Under the pieces are notes generated by a model that saw nothing but the letters and a program-made list of their open reading frames with translations, had not been told where the DNA came from and ran no database searches. From contig SSBO01000013.1 of assembly GCA_005281725.1 (NCBI GenBank), positions 1,052,281 to 1,116,280 on the forward strand: 64,000 nucleotides of DNA, given 5' to 3'. Position numbers and translations under genes: made by a program. Of this stretch, positions 1 to 12,959 are shown piece after piece. Position 1 is the first letter of the stretch; each line of letters starts with the position of its first letter. This DNA is from Wuchereria bancrofti. Its lineage: Eukaryota; Nematoda; Chromadorea; Rhabditida; Onchocercidae.

Positions 1-959
1 CAAAATTTAATTCGACGTTATTTTATTACTACAAGTAGGAAAGAAAGTTAAAATATTGAGTAGAAATTGCAAAAAAGAAAAAATAATAAAAAAATATAAA
101 ATTTATTAAACGTTATGCATCACTATAATGAAATTAATGATACCAGTAAAAATTGGAAATGAATTTATATAAGATCCAAATATTGCTTATGAATGCTTAA
201 CAGATTGTTTAGGAAAAATTTTATATCATTTCTAAGTATCTGATATCATTTTTAATTATTATTATTATGAAACTAGTGATTCTTAATGTTATTTACTTGA
301 AAAATGAATAAATTTTATGGTTGTTTAATCTTTTCTTTTTATTTAAAAATGAAAAAGAAAATATAATAAAATAAATTTATTGCAAAAAAAAAATACTTTT
401 AAAAATTTTAGTATACAATTCAAAAATAAGGAACAACTTCTAGTTCTCATTAAAGTTCGAAAAAATGAAAAACTGGGTGACATTCAATGGGCACACATTT
501 CACATTCTTATCAATTCACTTTGATTCACTTTTGATAGTCGAAGCGACTAGCGATTTCCACTATCACAAATGGTAATTTTATCAGTTCGTTGTTACCAGT
601 AGCATCAATTTCAACAATATCGTAATGTTAGTGCATTATTAATTTTTCTTTTAAATAAGTTCATACGATGCTTGAAATTATAATTTCAAAAATATAATAC
701 ATTTTGAAATATATTTTACTTAAGATATATTTTTAAAAAATTAAAAAAAAAATTTCTTATATTTTGCAATATTTCCAATAATTTCAATAATTCTAATATA
801 TTAAAAATTTCTAACATTAATTGTGTTTTAATTATTTGTCAACCTTTCAACAATTACAAATGGTTCAATTCAGTTTGTTTATTTCGCGCTTTTCTTCTTT
901 CTGAATTGAGAAAATAATATGAATCACAGTGATGTCACAGCGAAAAAAACGACGAAAAA
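1..959. other. Intergenic, no gene recognised
   Basis: A/T-rich sequence beyond the 3' end of the ZP-N gene. The only coding-looking stretch is a 33-codon minus-strand run around 509-606, but a stop lies directly upstream with no AG acceptor, so it is not called. Confidence 0.6.
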
Positions 960-1292
960 AAATTAAATTAATGAAATTATAAATGACTGAATGAATTTAA
1001 GAAGGGAAAAAAATTAACTGATAGATTTACAAATAAGTGAATGAATTTAAAAAAGAAAAAAATGAATTAATAATTTTATAAATGAATTCATGAGCATAAA
1101 ATGAAGAAAAAAGTAACAGATTTATAAATGAATGAATGGAATTTTAAACGAGAAAATTGATTTAACGAATTTATAACTGAATGAATTTAAAAGACAAAAA
1201 ATTAAGCTAATAAACTTGATTTAGATGAATGAATTTAAAATCATTTATAAAAAGGAAAAAAATTAAATTAATAAATTTATAAATGAATAAAT
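960..1292. repeat. Degenerate A/T-rich minisatellite
   Basis: About six imperfect units of 50-60 bp, each carrying a block like ATAAATGAATGAATTTAAAA followed by an A-rich stretch. The array runs up to the stop codon at 1293 and so forms the 3' flank or UTR of the minus-strand ZP-N gene. Confidence 0.7.
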
Positions 1293-4200
1293 TTAGCTGA
1301 CCTGTCGTTGTGAATCAGTTCGTTTATGAAAATGTTTTGTTGACATATTGCTTTGTTGTTGTTGTTCAATGATACAACGAATTATAGCATTCCATTTTTC
1401 TTTAGTAAATAATTTCTTGTAATTTGGTCCTAAACAAATCTCTTCAATTTGTTTACTATCACGTGCATTTATAAGCGTTTCACGAAATGTCACATTATTG
1501 GTCACCAAACGACGCCATCGACCTGAAATTTTCTTCAGTTGAATGCAAAAAATAATTTATTTTCATATTTTTTCGTCATGCTAATTACTTCAGAAAAAAA
1601 CATTAATTTATAAAATATATTAAATTAAAATACTTATTACTTGATATTAATGAGTAGAAAAAAAAATCCTACTGACGCCTTTTTTAAACTAATTTGTGAC
1701 ATGGATTTGTTAATTTAATATCACTTTCTCTTAGTAACAAGTGTATAACTTATGACTTATTGAAAAGATGGAAAAATTTTCAAAAATAAGTATTTGAATA
1801 AACGATTTTTTTTTGAATAAAAAATTTATTAACCAAATTCTTGTTCGGTAAGTTTACGTGCACCAATACCGCGTATTTTACCAATACATTGAATTAGGCG
1901 TTCAATTGCAGGTTCCAAATCATGATAATTAGGCATATGTGACATTCCTGAAATATTTTTAAACGATACTTGATTAAATTTGAAAAATAAATATTAAAAT
2001 TACAACCATATAAAATTTAAGCATTTTAAAAAGTTTTTGAATTTAGTTGGTTTATAGTCTCAAATTTCAGCTAACATTTTTTATCTATAAAATTTAGAAG
2101 ACTTTCCTTTTATTTTTGTTTATAAAAAAAAGGAGATTTTATCCAGTAATAAAATAATCTCAACTTTTTTTTTTTTTTATTAAGTTATACACCAAATTAT
2201 ATTTATTTATTTTGTTCATTGTTTTCAGATTTTCTGTCGTAAAGCTAAAGCACCTTCAAGTGTTGATTGTGATGATGCATCACCGTCACCGAGAGCCATC
2301 TCAGCGGATCGATAGATTTCCGTAATTGAACGAACTTCGGAGAGTTGATTTTCGCCAACTGTTACCTCATTCGTTCGTAATGATGAACATCTGTTCAAAT
2401 CAACCTAAATTAAGAGTAATTAATGAATGATATTTGAAGTTTTAAATTTTTGATTTTTTTTCAAATGAAGTTTTTTTAAATTGTATTCTTTAGTTTTGTC
2501 AATAAAGAAAAAAATTTTTTAACGCATTAAAAATTTAACACTAAAATTCCAGTTAAAAAAAAATTTTTTTTGTTAGATAACTACAATGCAAATAAGTCAG
2601 CTAATAGTTTATTTAAAGTAATAAATGTTTAAATTTAAATTTAAAGAAAAATCTATTACATATCATATTTTGCATATAATAACATGCAAACAACTTATTC
2701 AATATCAAGCAGATAAAGATTAGAATATTTATTTCCGTAAATTTCAACAATACTCCTACAAATTAAGTACTAATTAGTACTAATTAACTTTTACACATTG
2801 AATGATGAAATTGATTATTCATATATTAAGTGTTAATTGGCTATTAAAAAATTAATTACAATCATTAATATTTGCTAACATTTTTATTCATATGTTTGTT
2901 TGGTAAATTAGCTAGAATACGACTTCGCCATTCCGAATAACATTGCGGTAAATCTTCTGTAACAGTAATTCCGGAATCTGTTGTTGTAGATCGTTGTTGC
3001 GAATAACTTCTTGAAGCATTTTGCAAATTTCGTTCCGAACACATCGATGAATCAGATGATAGTGATGAATTAATGTGTAGCGTACTTTGAACGGTTGCGG
3101 AAGATCTGTAATATGATTAAAAATTTTAAATTTCAATTAAAAACTCTGACTATTTATTAAAAAGGACATAATAAATAAAAGAAAATAATTTATTTAAAAA
3201 AATATGAATAATTTTCTAATTTTATCATTTTTGTAACAATTATATAAAATTCGATTTTTCAATTTTATTATCAATTGTCTTTCAATTTCATTTTTGATTA
3301 TAAATTTAAATTTTGCATCACAGTATTATGGAGGATTATGGAGGAAAACAAAGAAGTATTTTACTATAATAAATTTTTTAAAAGCAATCATTTTAATCTG
3401 ACAAACAGAAACCGTTGTTCATTTGTTGTTTGAATGCTTGACAACTGTTTTGGTTTGACATTATTCTTTTCATTCCACCAAAGATCACTGATACCAAATT
3501 TACTAATTGTGACACCTAAATGACTGAATTATTGTTGTAAATAAACAAAGTCATATCGCTATTAAATAAATATAAAAACTTAGATTAATAATAATAATCA
3601 AATTTCATAAAACTTCTGAGGAAATGTTTTTCCTCTAAAAATATGATAATATAATTTAAAATATGGTATAGCAAAAATATGATAATTTTATGATAATTTA
3701 ATTTGAAATATGCTAATAATGTAGAAATATGACAATATCTTTTCTCCATTATTTTCTTCTATATTTTGAAAATTTGTGTTGTATATTAAAAAAAAAAAAA
3801 TGACCAGTAATAAATTTGTTAGTAAACTTTCATTATTAAATTTCATAAAGAAAAACAAAATAATAAATTTTTCAAAAAATAATCCAACAGTAATTTAAAT
3901 TTGATTTCATTCCATACAATTTTTGTCATTCAATTGAATGGTTTCGATAATTGAATGTTCCCTGCTATATTAGATGCTCCTAAGATAACTTTTCATCATA
4001 TTTTATAAATTTTATCGCAATTTTCTTTTTTTTACCATCACAGTATTGAAAATTTCTCTTATCGAACATAATGATCTCAACTATTAAAATTAGAGGAAGT
4101 TTCAAATTTATTCGCCTCAGAATTACACATTAAATTAAATTAAATAACATATTATTATGATGTATAATGCAAATTTTAGTGAGTTTAAAAATAATAATAA

Positions 4201-7200
4201 TTTAAAAAAGAGTTGACACGAGAAGAAAATAAAAGAAAAAAGGAGGACGGATGAAAATGATAAATTATTCAAAAATTGAAAAATTTGGTCTGCAAGCTTG
4301 CTCTCTCTAATAACCTAATAAATTGTTTAAGTAAGCTTTAAATAAAAAATAAAAAAAAATTGGGTAAATTTTGAAAATTTTGTCAATTATTTGCTTAATA
4401 TAGTATTAAAATAATAAATTACATTTTTTTTTGCTTTAATTAATTTGTTTTTTAACAAATTAATTTCTTGCACTTGACTTTATCAGCATCCATTCATTAA
4501 TTTAATTTGTTTTGCTTATTTTTTTTACGTGAATGAAATCATACTTTGCTTCATTTTTTAATTTATTAGCATTGCTTTTTTTAAAGGTCAAGTGATATCC
4601 TGTAATAGCAGTTATTAAATTTATGCTTACTCATTCAAAAAAGGAAAGTCGAAGGAAAAAATACTGACTTTTTAAATCTGAAATTAGAAATGGAATAATT
4701 AAAAATTGGAGATGCATTTGTGCAAACTATCAGTATACACTTGTTTTAATTGGCATATTTTTATCAGATGCATTTTTTTTTTAAATAATCATTTAACACC
4801 TAAAAGAATAAAGGAAAAAGTTAGCTTAGAAGTAAGATTAATTATTTACTCAATAAAAAAGGATAAATGGGAATCTTCAAAAAGAAAGAAAAGAAAAGAA
4901 ATTTTAAAAATTATAATAATAGCATTCTTAATAAACGAAATTTGAAAATTTATATTTTAATCAGTTTTTTTATATTAACTTAAATTTTTCACAGTAATTT
5001 TATTAGAAAAAATTTCTGAATTTTTTTTTGGTATTTCTTAAACGAACCATCATTTGTTGAAGCATTTTGTCCTTGCAAATTGCTTGGCATATTTTCAATC
5101 TTTGATCGGAAACAAATGAATATAAACATAAGAATAAGAATGATAACGAATAAGCCACCAATGATAGAGAAAAGAATTGGCCATGATATAATAGTGTTAT
5201 CACTACTATCATCCATATCTTCACCTTCTGCAATTTCTCCAGTGGTTTCATTTGATGATACTGGCAATCCGATAGCATTTAGTGATTCACGTTGCATTGA
5301 ATTTGTTGACAAATCTCTTAAATTAATCATCGATCGGAATCTGAGTATTTTACACTTCAAAATATGGTATTAATTTCAGTATATCATAGCTATTTGTTAG
5401 TATTTTTAAAAGAATGAAAAAAAAAGCATACAAAATTTCTAGAATTTAAACGTATAAATAAACAAGCATGCAAAAAAATGAAAAAATTTCCAAAAAAAAG
5501 TGCTAACGCTAATGTAATAGCATTGAATGATGGATTTATAGATGGAATATCAAGTTGACTTATTTCCGGTAATCCGTATGTACATTTAATAATATATGTT
5601 TTATCACCAAGTAAAATTACAGCTGGATTTTTTCCAATTCGAATTCGATTTTGAAATACTCCCGTAGAAGGCTAAATGATAAATGATAAATTATTTTAAA
5701 TAAGAATTATTTTAAATTATTAAAAAAATATGGGAAAATTTTGAGAGAATTAATTTGAAAATTCTCCAACATAATAAAAATTACTCAAAATGATTAGATA
5801 ATACGAGATTTCCGGATGATAATCTTACGCAAATCTATCCGTTTATATCAGCTACAAATCAATTGATTGCAATCAATTAATTGTTGAAGCAACAATATCA
5901 TAATTTGGTTTTAAAAACTTTCTCAAAGTTTTATCATTTCGATGACACGATAATTCTAATAAATGTTTTAACATCAAATAATCCGAAAATTTATCATTTT
6001 CTTGCATAAATGTATATATTTCCGGAAACAAAATTTGATACACCAATATGTTCAACCAATCTTTTCCATTCATAGCACTAACTTGTAGTTTGAAAGCTAA
6101 CATTTCCAAGCTTTTTAAAGATAATCATATTATCATGCAGAAAACTTCCGATTTTTACCACCGAAAATTTTTGATACTTTTATCTTTTTCTTTTTGCTTG
6201 TATCGCTTTTCTTTCATTTTTTCTTCAAATTGCTATTTGTGAAAATGATTCATGGGAAATGGAAATTTTAGATTGTAACAGAATCAAATTTCAATTTCAT
6301 TCATGTTAGAAAGAGAGAAGAAAAAGAGAGGAGCTACAGAAATTTGCGATAGAAGAAATTTGACAGTAATTTTCTTTTTCTCTCATTGATAGCAATTATT
6401 TAATAAAATTTTTCTTGTTACTTAAAAAAAAAAAAAGAACGAGAAAATGAAATTACTATCCTTATAAAGAAAATATATATTTTCTCATTCTAGTCAAAAG
6501 TTAACTTTAACCTCGAGTTAATTTCGAATTTAAATTCAAGTTTTAAAGGAGTCATTTTGAATTCAAGATCAAACGACTAATTTCTGCTAAAATGATAAAA
6601 TTAAAGACATTAACTAATAAACTAAATTAAAAACATTGACTAATAAAAACATCGATTAAACATTGATTAATTACCAACTAATTAATAACACTAATTAATA
6701 TATTTGAATTAAAATTTCGGCAAAAATAACAAAATTCTAAAATTTTAGGATTCAAATACGATTAAAAATTGTTGAATACTTTTGAAAATATATGACGCTA
6801 TCATACATTCTATTGAAGTATTATCAAAAATTTCTGAATCTAATCAACAATTCACTAAAATCATATTTTCGAATCGGCTGATAACAACTTTTTACTGACA
6901 ATAACTCTTACTGTAAAGTCTAATTTTTTTTTCAAATTCAAAATATTAACCATTTCTGTTTGACATGGATCATTGAAAACTGCAAGTTCGATAACATAAT
7001 GTAATTCACCATTTCCCTTTAGGCGACATTCAGCACGATTATTTGTTCCAACAATAATCCAATCTTCAAATTGTCCAGCTGGCCAATCATTACCATTAAA
7101 TTTTAATATTACTTTAATCGATTGTTGCTCACATATTGGTGTCACTATAAAATTTTACTTTAAAGAGGAAAAAAGAAAAAACGAAATTTTTAAAACTATT

Positions 7201-7796
7201 TAAAGAAGAAATTTTCCCCAAAACTCCATCGAAATTTCAAATTCATCATTTTTTTCTTAACTAAAACTTCAATCTTTTTTTAAGTAATATATATATATAA
7301 GCTAATATATCATTCATGGTTCATACTAATATATAAGATATTAGTCTGCAATAAAAAATTGCTGATTTTTGGCATTTTTCAATACTTATTTATCATAACT
7401 GATATCTTATAAATAAAATTAAATAATAAATAATATTGATAATAACAAGTATATATTGACAATCCATATGCCATATAATAAATGAGAAATTTAATATGTA
7501 AGCTCTGAATCAAGCATATGTTTATAATAATAATAATGATAATAATAATAATTATAATAATAATAATAGTAATAATAACACCAGCAATAAAAATAATAAT
7601 AATAATTTTGATATTCACGGTTCATTATTTAAAATAGTGACAGCATAATCAAGATTAGGAAAATAATGAAATAATCGATTGGAATTATTAATTTACCATT
7701 GACATAATATTGCTGTTGTAATTCTGTTGCTATTGGAATTGCAGCACAGCTTCTAATTGTAATTAAAACAATAAAAAGTTGTAAACTTAAATCCAT
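1293..7796 (-). CDS. ZP-N domain single-pass membrane protein with long cytoplasmic tail
   Basis: Exons in transcript order: 7697-7796, 6951-7144, 5508-5671, 5048-5340, 3407-3515, 2880-3105, 2254-2404, 1834-1947, 1293-1522. All phases agree and total 1581 nt, giving 526 residues plus a TAA stop. The chosen ATG at 7796 opens a hydrophobic signal peptide (residues 1-19). Residues 35-131 resemble a ZP-N module: cysteines 38, 73, 94 and 128, with a [10 protein letters not shown] strand and a [12 protein letters not shown] end, as in zona pellucida and cuticlin proteins. No ZP-C half follows. About 75 residues, including an acidic stretch GEDMDDSSD, lead to a membrane helix (about 202-229). The tail (230-526) begins basic, then is Ser/Thr-rich (287-330), and ends in a probably helical segment (about 418-505) with Gln repeats. 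No tail domain is recognised. ZP proteins polymerise in apical matrix and cuticle; a role in matrix attachment or signalling is inference. Several donors are GTTNNN, also used elsewhere in the window. The last exon could instead splice at CAG|GTCAGC and continue outside the window. Confidence 0.72.
5873..6130 (-). other. Orphan 78-codon ORF inside an intron of the ZP-N gene
   Basis: A minus-strand open frame starting near [20 protein letters not shown] and ending in TGA lies in the 1.28-kb intron between the second and third exons. Its composition is protein-like (Trp, His, Cys and charged residues) rather than low complexity. It is not needed for the host gene, whose flanking exons join in phase 0 without it. 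It may be a nested gene, a decayed exon or chance. No family is recognised. Confidence 0.25.
7524..7612. repeat. TAA/TGA trinucleotide microsatellite
   Basis: Imperfect AATAATAAT run in the first intron of the ZP-N gene. The long Ile-rich open frame across it is only the translation of the repeat. Confidence 0.85.
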
Positions 7797-10194
7797 TGCT
7801 TGTTTCAAGTTTTCAAATTTTTAATTTTAGAGAGGAATAACAGAAGTCATAGTTAGCCAACTTAATTTGAACATCACACAGGTGAATTCTGCCCGTTTAT
7901 CATTCCTAAAAATCTCTTTTTTAAGAAAAAAATTAATTGACATTATCAATTATTATTGAACCAATGATGTATCACTCGGAAACATATTGTAATCATTTAA
8001 AAATACAACAAAAATAATTGTTAAAGAACTTTAATTATCATTTCAGATTACACAATTTAACATTACTGTAGCAATTTGACTGGCCATTGCTATTTGCTTC
8101 TTTGTTTTTATTTTCTTTTTTTATGCTACACAGCTATTACAATTCGAATAAAATTTTTATTCGATGAAAAAAATAAAAAGAAAATTTTACGGAAAATTTG
8201 GGAAAAAAAGGAAAAACTAAAGAAAAAAGCAAAAAAATAGAGAAAAAACAACGAAAAAAGTTTTAAATATCAAAAAAATGGATAAAATCGTTTATATAAT
8301 TTCAGAAAAAGGAATTTATTATTTTAAAAGGATAATCTAATACTAATAATTATCACATATTTGCATATAATATATAATTTACAAACTTATATGCATATTA
8401 TAAATGGTACCAAACATGCATTCGCTAATTTTTCGAAAATTATCAATGCCTCCGTTCAAGGACCTTTGAATGACTGTCAGACACTATAATCAAATTTTTT
8501 CTCGTTTATTTAAAAAATCTTTTCTAATCCAATGAATAATAATAGCTAGTGATGGCAGGTGACATATGAATTAATGCTATTACTAACTACTACCTGTCAC
8601 TCTGACTACTTTGAACGAAAAGAAGATGAAATTAAATTTTGATTTTTCTTCAAAAAATGAACAAAAAAGTACCAATAATTGTATTTTCTAATTAAGAATT
8701 CTACAATATAAGCTAAAAATTAGAGGTAAAATACAATTTTTGTAGTAAACAGTGCAATTAATAGTTTAAAATCAATAAATTTGCTATGGAAATACTTTGA
8801 ACTTTATTTATTTAGTTGTAACAATGATAATCTTGCAGTTATTGGTCGATTTTTTATTTTAAATTATATATATTTTATTTAAAAAAAAGATTTAATTATT
8901 TCAACTTCAATTCGAGGAATTCAGTTTCAATTATGCTGCTGATTGTATTAAATGATTTAATGATTTAACTGATATCTGTTCGCGTTTTTCCCTTATTTTA
9001 ATCAAAAATTAATAAAAATAATTTCTTCATCATTAATAGTTTAGCAGATAATACTATTATTACTAATAAGACATAAGTTGGACTTATAATAACGATGAAA
9101 GAGAATATCCTCTTACAAATCAATAGTGAACAGTAAGTGATTATTGTACAAATTAAAAGTTTATATAAAACACAATATAAGTTACCAAATTATTTAATTT
9201 GTTAAAATTTGTAGAATAAATCAACAATAACAGCATATCCATTTTTTCATCTTTTTTTTTTTTAAATTTCAAAATTTCTTTGGTAAAGAAAAGCAAATTT
9301 TCTTAGCCAATCTAAACTCAATACTTTTCTTTCCTATTTTCATTAAGTAATATTAGAAAAAGGAATGGAAAAATTTTTGAAAGTAAATTGAAAAAGAAGT
9401 AATAAATTGGTGGTAGTAAAGTATAGAGGAATGGTTACACTATTGAATCTGTTTGGTTTAATTTTTACGGGTCGAAGAGATTTTCAGCGATATTATTGTA
9501 TGCAGCAGTAGCAGCATGTACACACCTCACCAAATCATTATGTGAATGGCTGTAGTGGACAGTTGGACGATTGAATGGATGGACAGAAGGGACCAATTGG
9601 AATTGGACACTTATAATTGCTGCTGTTGCTGCTGCAGTAGTAGTAATAGTAGTAGTAATGATAACAATAGTATTAGTAGTTTTTGCAGTTAATTTTTGTG
9701 ATTAAAAATTGAAAAATTATTTATCATCATAATAAGATTATCTCTTTACTGAATGTTAATTAGATCACATAACAGAAATAAATTATTTCTATTTGAAATT
9801 ATCAGCGAACATAATGATATAAATACATATAATGTGATCATTCAATTATTCATATCAATAAATTGTGTTTAGCAACAATTATATCAAACATTTATTTATT
9901 TCCAATGAAAGTACAAAAAACGAAATTTCATCAAAGTTAAAAAAGGGTAATTATAATTGTTTATTAACTATAAAGTAAACAACGAATGAATTTCTTTTGA
10001 ATAACACAATTGGTATAGCAATAATTAGCGCTATCAACAGGACAAATATTTTAATTTGACCAATTTAGTCAATTTTCTTTTGAAGGATAAATATGAAGAA
10101 CTCCTGCTAGAAGGAAAATGAAATTGACAAATAAACAGATTAATGTAAATATGAAGCAATTAAAAATTGAAAATTTTACTAAGAAGGCCAATGG
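7797..10194. other. Intergenic, likely 5' flank of the ZP-N gene
   Basis: A/T-rich sequence upstream of the minus-strand ZP-N gene. A higher-GC island sits at about 9420-9680, with only a 26-codon plus-strand ORF and a run of CAG/TAG trinucleotides. It could hold regulatory elements or a non-coding RNA, but nothing specific is recognised. Confidence 0.5.
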
Positions 10195-10453
10195 TCATTC
10201 ATTCATTCATTCATTCATTCATTCATTCATTCATTCATTCATTCATTCATTCATTCATTCATTCATTCATTAATTCATTCATTCATTCATTCATTCATTC
10301 ATTCATTCATTCATTCATTCATTCATTCATTCATTCATTCATTCATTCATTCATTCATCCATTCATTCATTCATTCATTCATTCATTCATTCATTCATCC
10401 ATTCATTCATTCATTCATTCATTCATTCATTCATTCATTCATTCATTCATTCC
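10195..10453. repeat. (ATTC)n tetranucleotide array, left part
   Basis: Near-perfect CATT/ATTC repeat with occasional substitutions (ATTAATTC, CATCCATTC). It runs into an assembly gap. The long open frame across it, Phe-Ile-His-Ser repeats, is not a gene. Confidence 0.98.
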
Positions 10454-10591
10454 NNNNNNNNNNNNNNNNNNNNNNNNNNNNNNNNNNNNNNNNNNNNNNN
10501 NNNNNNNNNNNNNNNNNNNNNNNNNNNNNNNNNNNNNNNNNNNNNNNNNNNNNNNNNNNNNNNNNNNNNNNNNNNNNNNNNNNNNNNNNNN
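10454..10591. other. Assembly gap (138 N)
   Basis: Run of N within the ATTC array. The unique sequence that precedes the array on the left (from about 10148) is repeated directly after the gap, so the gap probably marks a collapsed or duplicated repeat. Confidence 0.98.
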
Positions 10592-10737
10592 AATATGAAG
10601 CAATTAAAAATTGAAAATTTTACTAAGAAGGCCAATGGTCATTCATTCATTCATTCATTCATTCATTCCTTCATTCATTCATTCATTCATTCATTCATTC
10701 ATTCATTCATTCATTCATTCATTCATTCATTCATTCC
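10592..10737. repeat. Second copy of array lead-in plus (ATTC)n
   Basis: The AATATGAAGCAATTAAAAAT lead-in and the following 30 or so bases match 10148-10195, then a second, shorter ATTC array follows. This is either a true tandem duplication or two ends of the same locus left unmerged. Confidence 0.85.
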
Positions 10738-12959
10738 CTTCCTCACTTTCACTTCCTTTCTACCTGTCCTTACAATTTTAAGTATGCAAATCCTTACAGT
10801 ATGTACACAATTAAACAATATAATTTTCCACCTTTCCATCTCTTTCCCTTCCTCACTTTCTCTCTCTCTCTCTCTCTCTTCCTTTCTTTCTTCCTTCCTA
10901 TTATATGCACAATTTAAATATTCCAGTAAGATTTGCATAAATTTTATTCATCTAAATAACAAATACAGTATGTTGCCACATGTCAAATGAAGAGATATTT
11001 TTGGATGAAAAATGGATTCATTCAACAATATCGGTTTAAAAATGATGGCGATAAAACTCAATCAAATGTATATAAATTATTTACAAAAGCAACAATAATA
11101 ATAATAACTCCAATTCAATCCTCCCTCTCTCCGTCTGTAATTGAACTATTTTTCATCAATTCACTATTATCCTTTTCAATATTCTACATTTTCAACCAAA
11201 TAATCAAGTATTAAAATCTCATTCAAATTTCTCTTTTTTGAGATTAAAACTTCAAAAACTCCACATTATTGATTAAATAATTAATCCATATCTAATAATT
11301 TATATATCTAAAATATATTTCACGTAATATCAGCAATCTATCATTTTAGCTCAATATTTTATAACATTTTTACATTGTTCGAATCCACAATTTACCCTCT
11401 TTTAAATCATTTTATTTTGATAGTAATAATTTCGTAGTTCTTTAAAAGATGAACGCATAATTTCAAAGATTATTTTTAAAGAGCATCGATCAATCAATCA
11501 GACCCATTCATTATCAAAAATTAAAACATGAGAGAATTTTTTCTAAAAATACTATAAGTTAATAAATGAGCTTAAGAAACGAAATAAAATGAAACACTTT
11601 ATTACGCATGAAAAATTTCATTCAATTTCGTCATCAAAAATAATTCCATTAAAAGTGAATTTTTGGACACTGTTCACAGACAAAAACAATACGATACATT
11701 GCATAGATTAATTTTTGGCAGTAAATTATTCCTCCTTTCTTTTCTTTTTTTCATTTAGAAACAATTAACAACTGAGATAAAGGAGAAAGAAAAAAAACGA
11801 TTAGAAAAAATAAACTTATGTGGACAAACAAATTGAGATTAGTATCAGTATAATATCATTTCAGCTATAAAGAAATAGCTAAAGAATTGGAGTGAAAACC
11901 TGAAATTTATATGATAATTGATGAATATTATCAAAAGGCGAAAAAACGCTCAATTATTTAATTTAAACTATCAGATTTTAAGGAACAGATAAGTTTGATA
12001 GTTCATTTAGATTCCGCATGGGTGATATCCTCAGAAAAGGACTTAAAACCAATAAAAAAACATTCCAAAAATTTTAAATTGGAATCTTTTTGCGTAATTG
12101 AAAATTCTTCTAAAATCTCAAATATTTAGTTTTCACTAGTTGTCAAACAACTAATAAATGTTACATTATTAAACAGTAAAAGCACAATATTATTACAGAA
12201 TATTAAAAATGAATACTATCGCATACTTTTGTCATTCTATCTCAGACAGATAATATCAAATTATAATTATTATAAGCACAGAAATAGACTGAAAAAAAAA
12301 CTATCCCTAAATTCCTTACAGTAATTTTTAGAACTTTTTCATTAGCATTGCATCATATCACACAACAGCATAGATTATAATAAATAGAAATTAGACCTTC
12401 TTTGAAAATTTCTTCACAACATATACAAAAAAGAAAAAAGTGATTTGAAAAAAGGACGAATAAAGAAATTCATTGGTAAGATAATAGAAAGTTTCCACAT
12501 AAACATTTAAAATCAATTATTCTCGAAAATATTTTCAATAACACTAACAAATCAAGACATCAGATATGCATATTTCACAAAACTTTTGATCAAAAAGGAC
12601 AGGAGAGGTAGCAGTATTGGCGACATTTATGAATGGAAAAAAAAATTGATGAAAGGCATCGGTTATCAACAATCGTTTCGATCAACAGACAACAGCACAT
12701 CTGTTTTGCTGAAATGGAAAAAAATTCAAAGATTTTAATCTGAAACCTATAAGCAAAGTGAAAAATTGTTGACACCATCATTCAACTACATGTTTCGGGA
12801 GGAATACCAAAAGTTATACTGTTAAGTCGTATTATGAATGGATAAAGGCCGAGAAACTAACGCATGCAATATACTTATTGCTAACTGTTAAACCATCCTA
12901 ACCCAACAGTATAAGTGACTGGTTATTAATTTACTAATTATCCCTTCACAAAGTGGTGA
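10738..12959. other. Intergenic and probable utx-1 3' UTR
   Basis: Begins with a pyrimidine-rich stretch including (CT)n at about 10859-10880, then A/T-rich sequence. The last few hundred bases before 12960 are probably the utx-1 3' UTR or flank. Open frames at 12513-12781 on both strands overlap each other and match nothing known to me. Confidence 0.5.

Noticed and set aside
509..606. Minus-strand stretch HYDIVEIDATGNNELIKLPF ending in a stop
   Set aside because: A stop codon lies directly upstream with no AG acceptor or ATG between, so no exon can be defined.
10167..10990. Long Phe-Ile-His-Ser open frames on the plus strand
   Set aside because: They are translations of the ATTC tetranucleotide array, interrupted by N, with no other coding signal.
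12513..12781. Overlapping open frames on both strands downstream of utx-1
   Set aside because: They oppose each other, lack splice signals and family similarity, and fall in the likely 3' UTR or flank.
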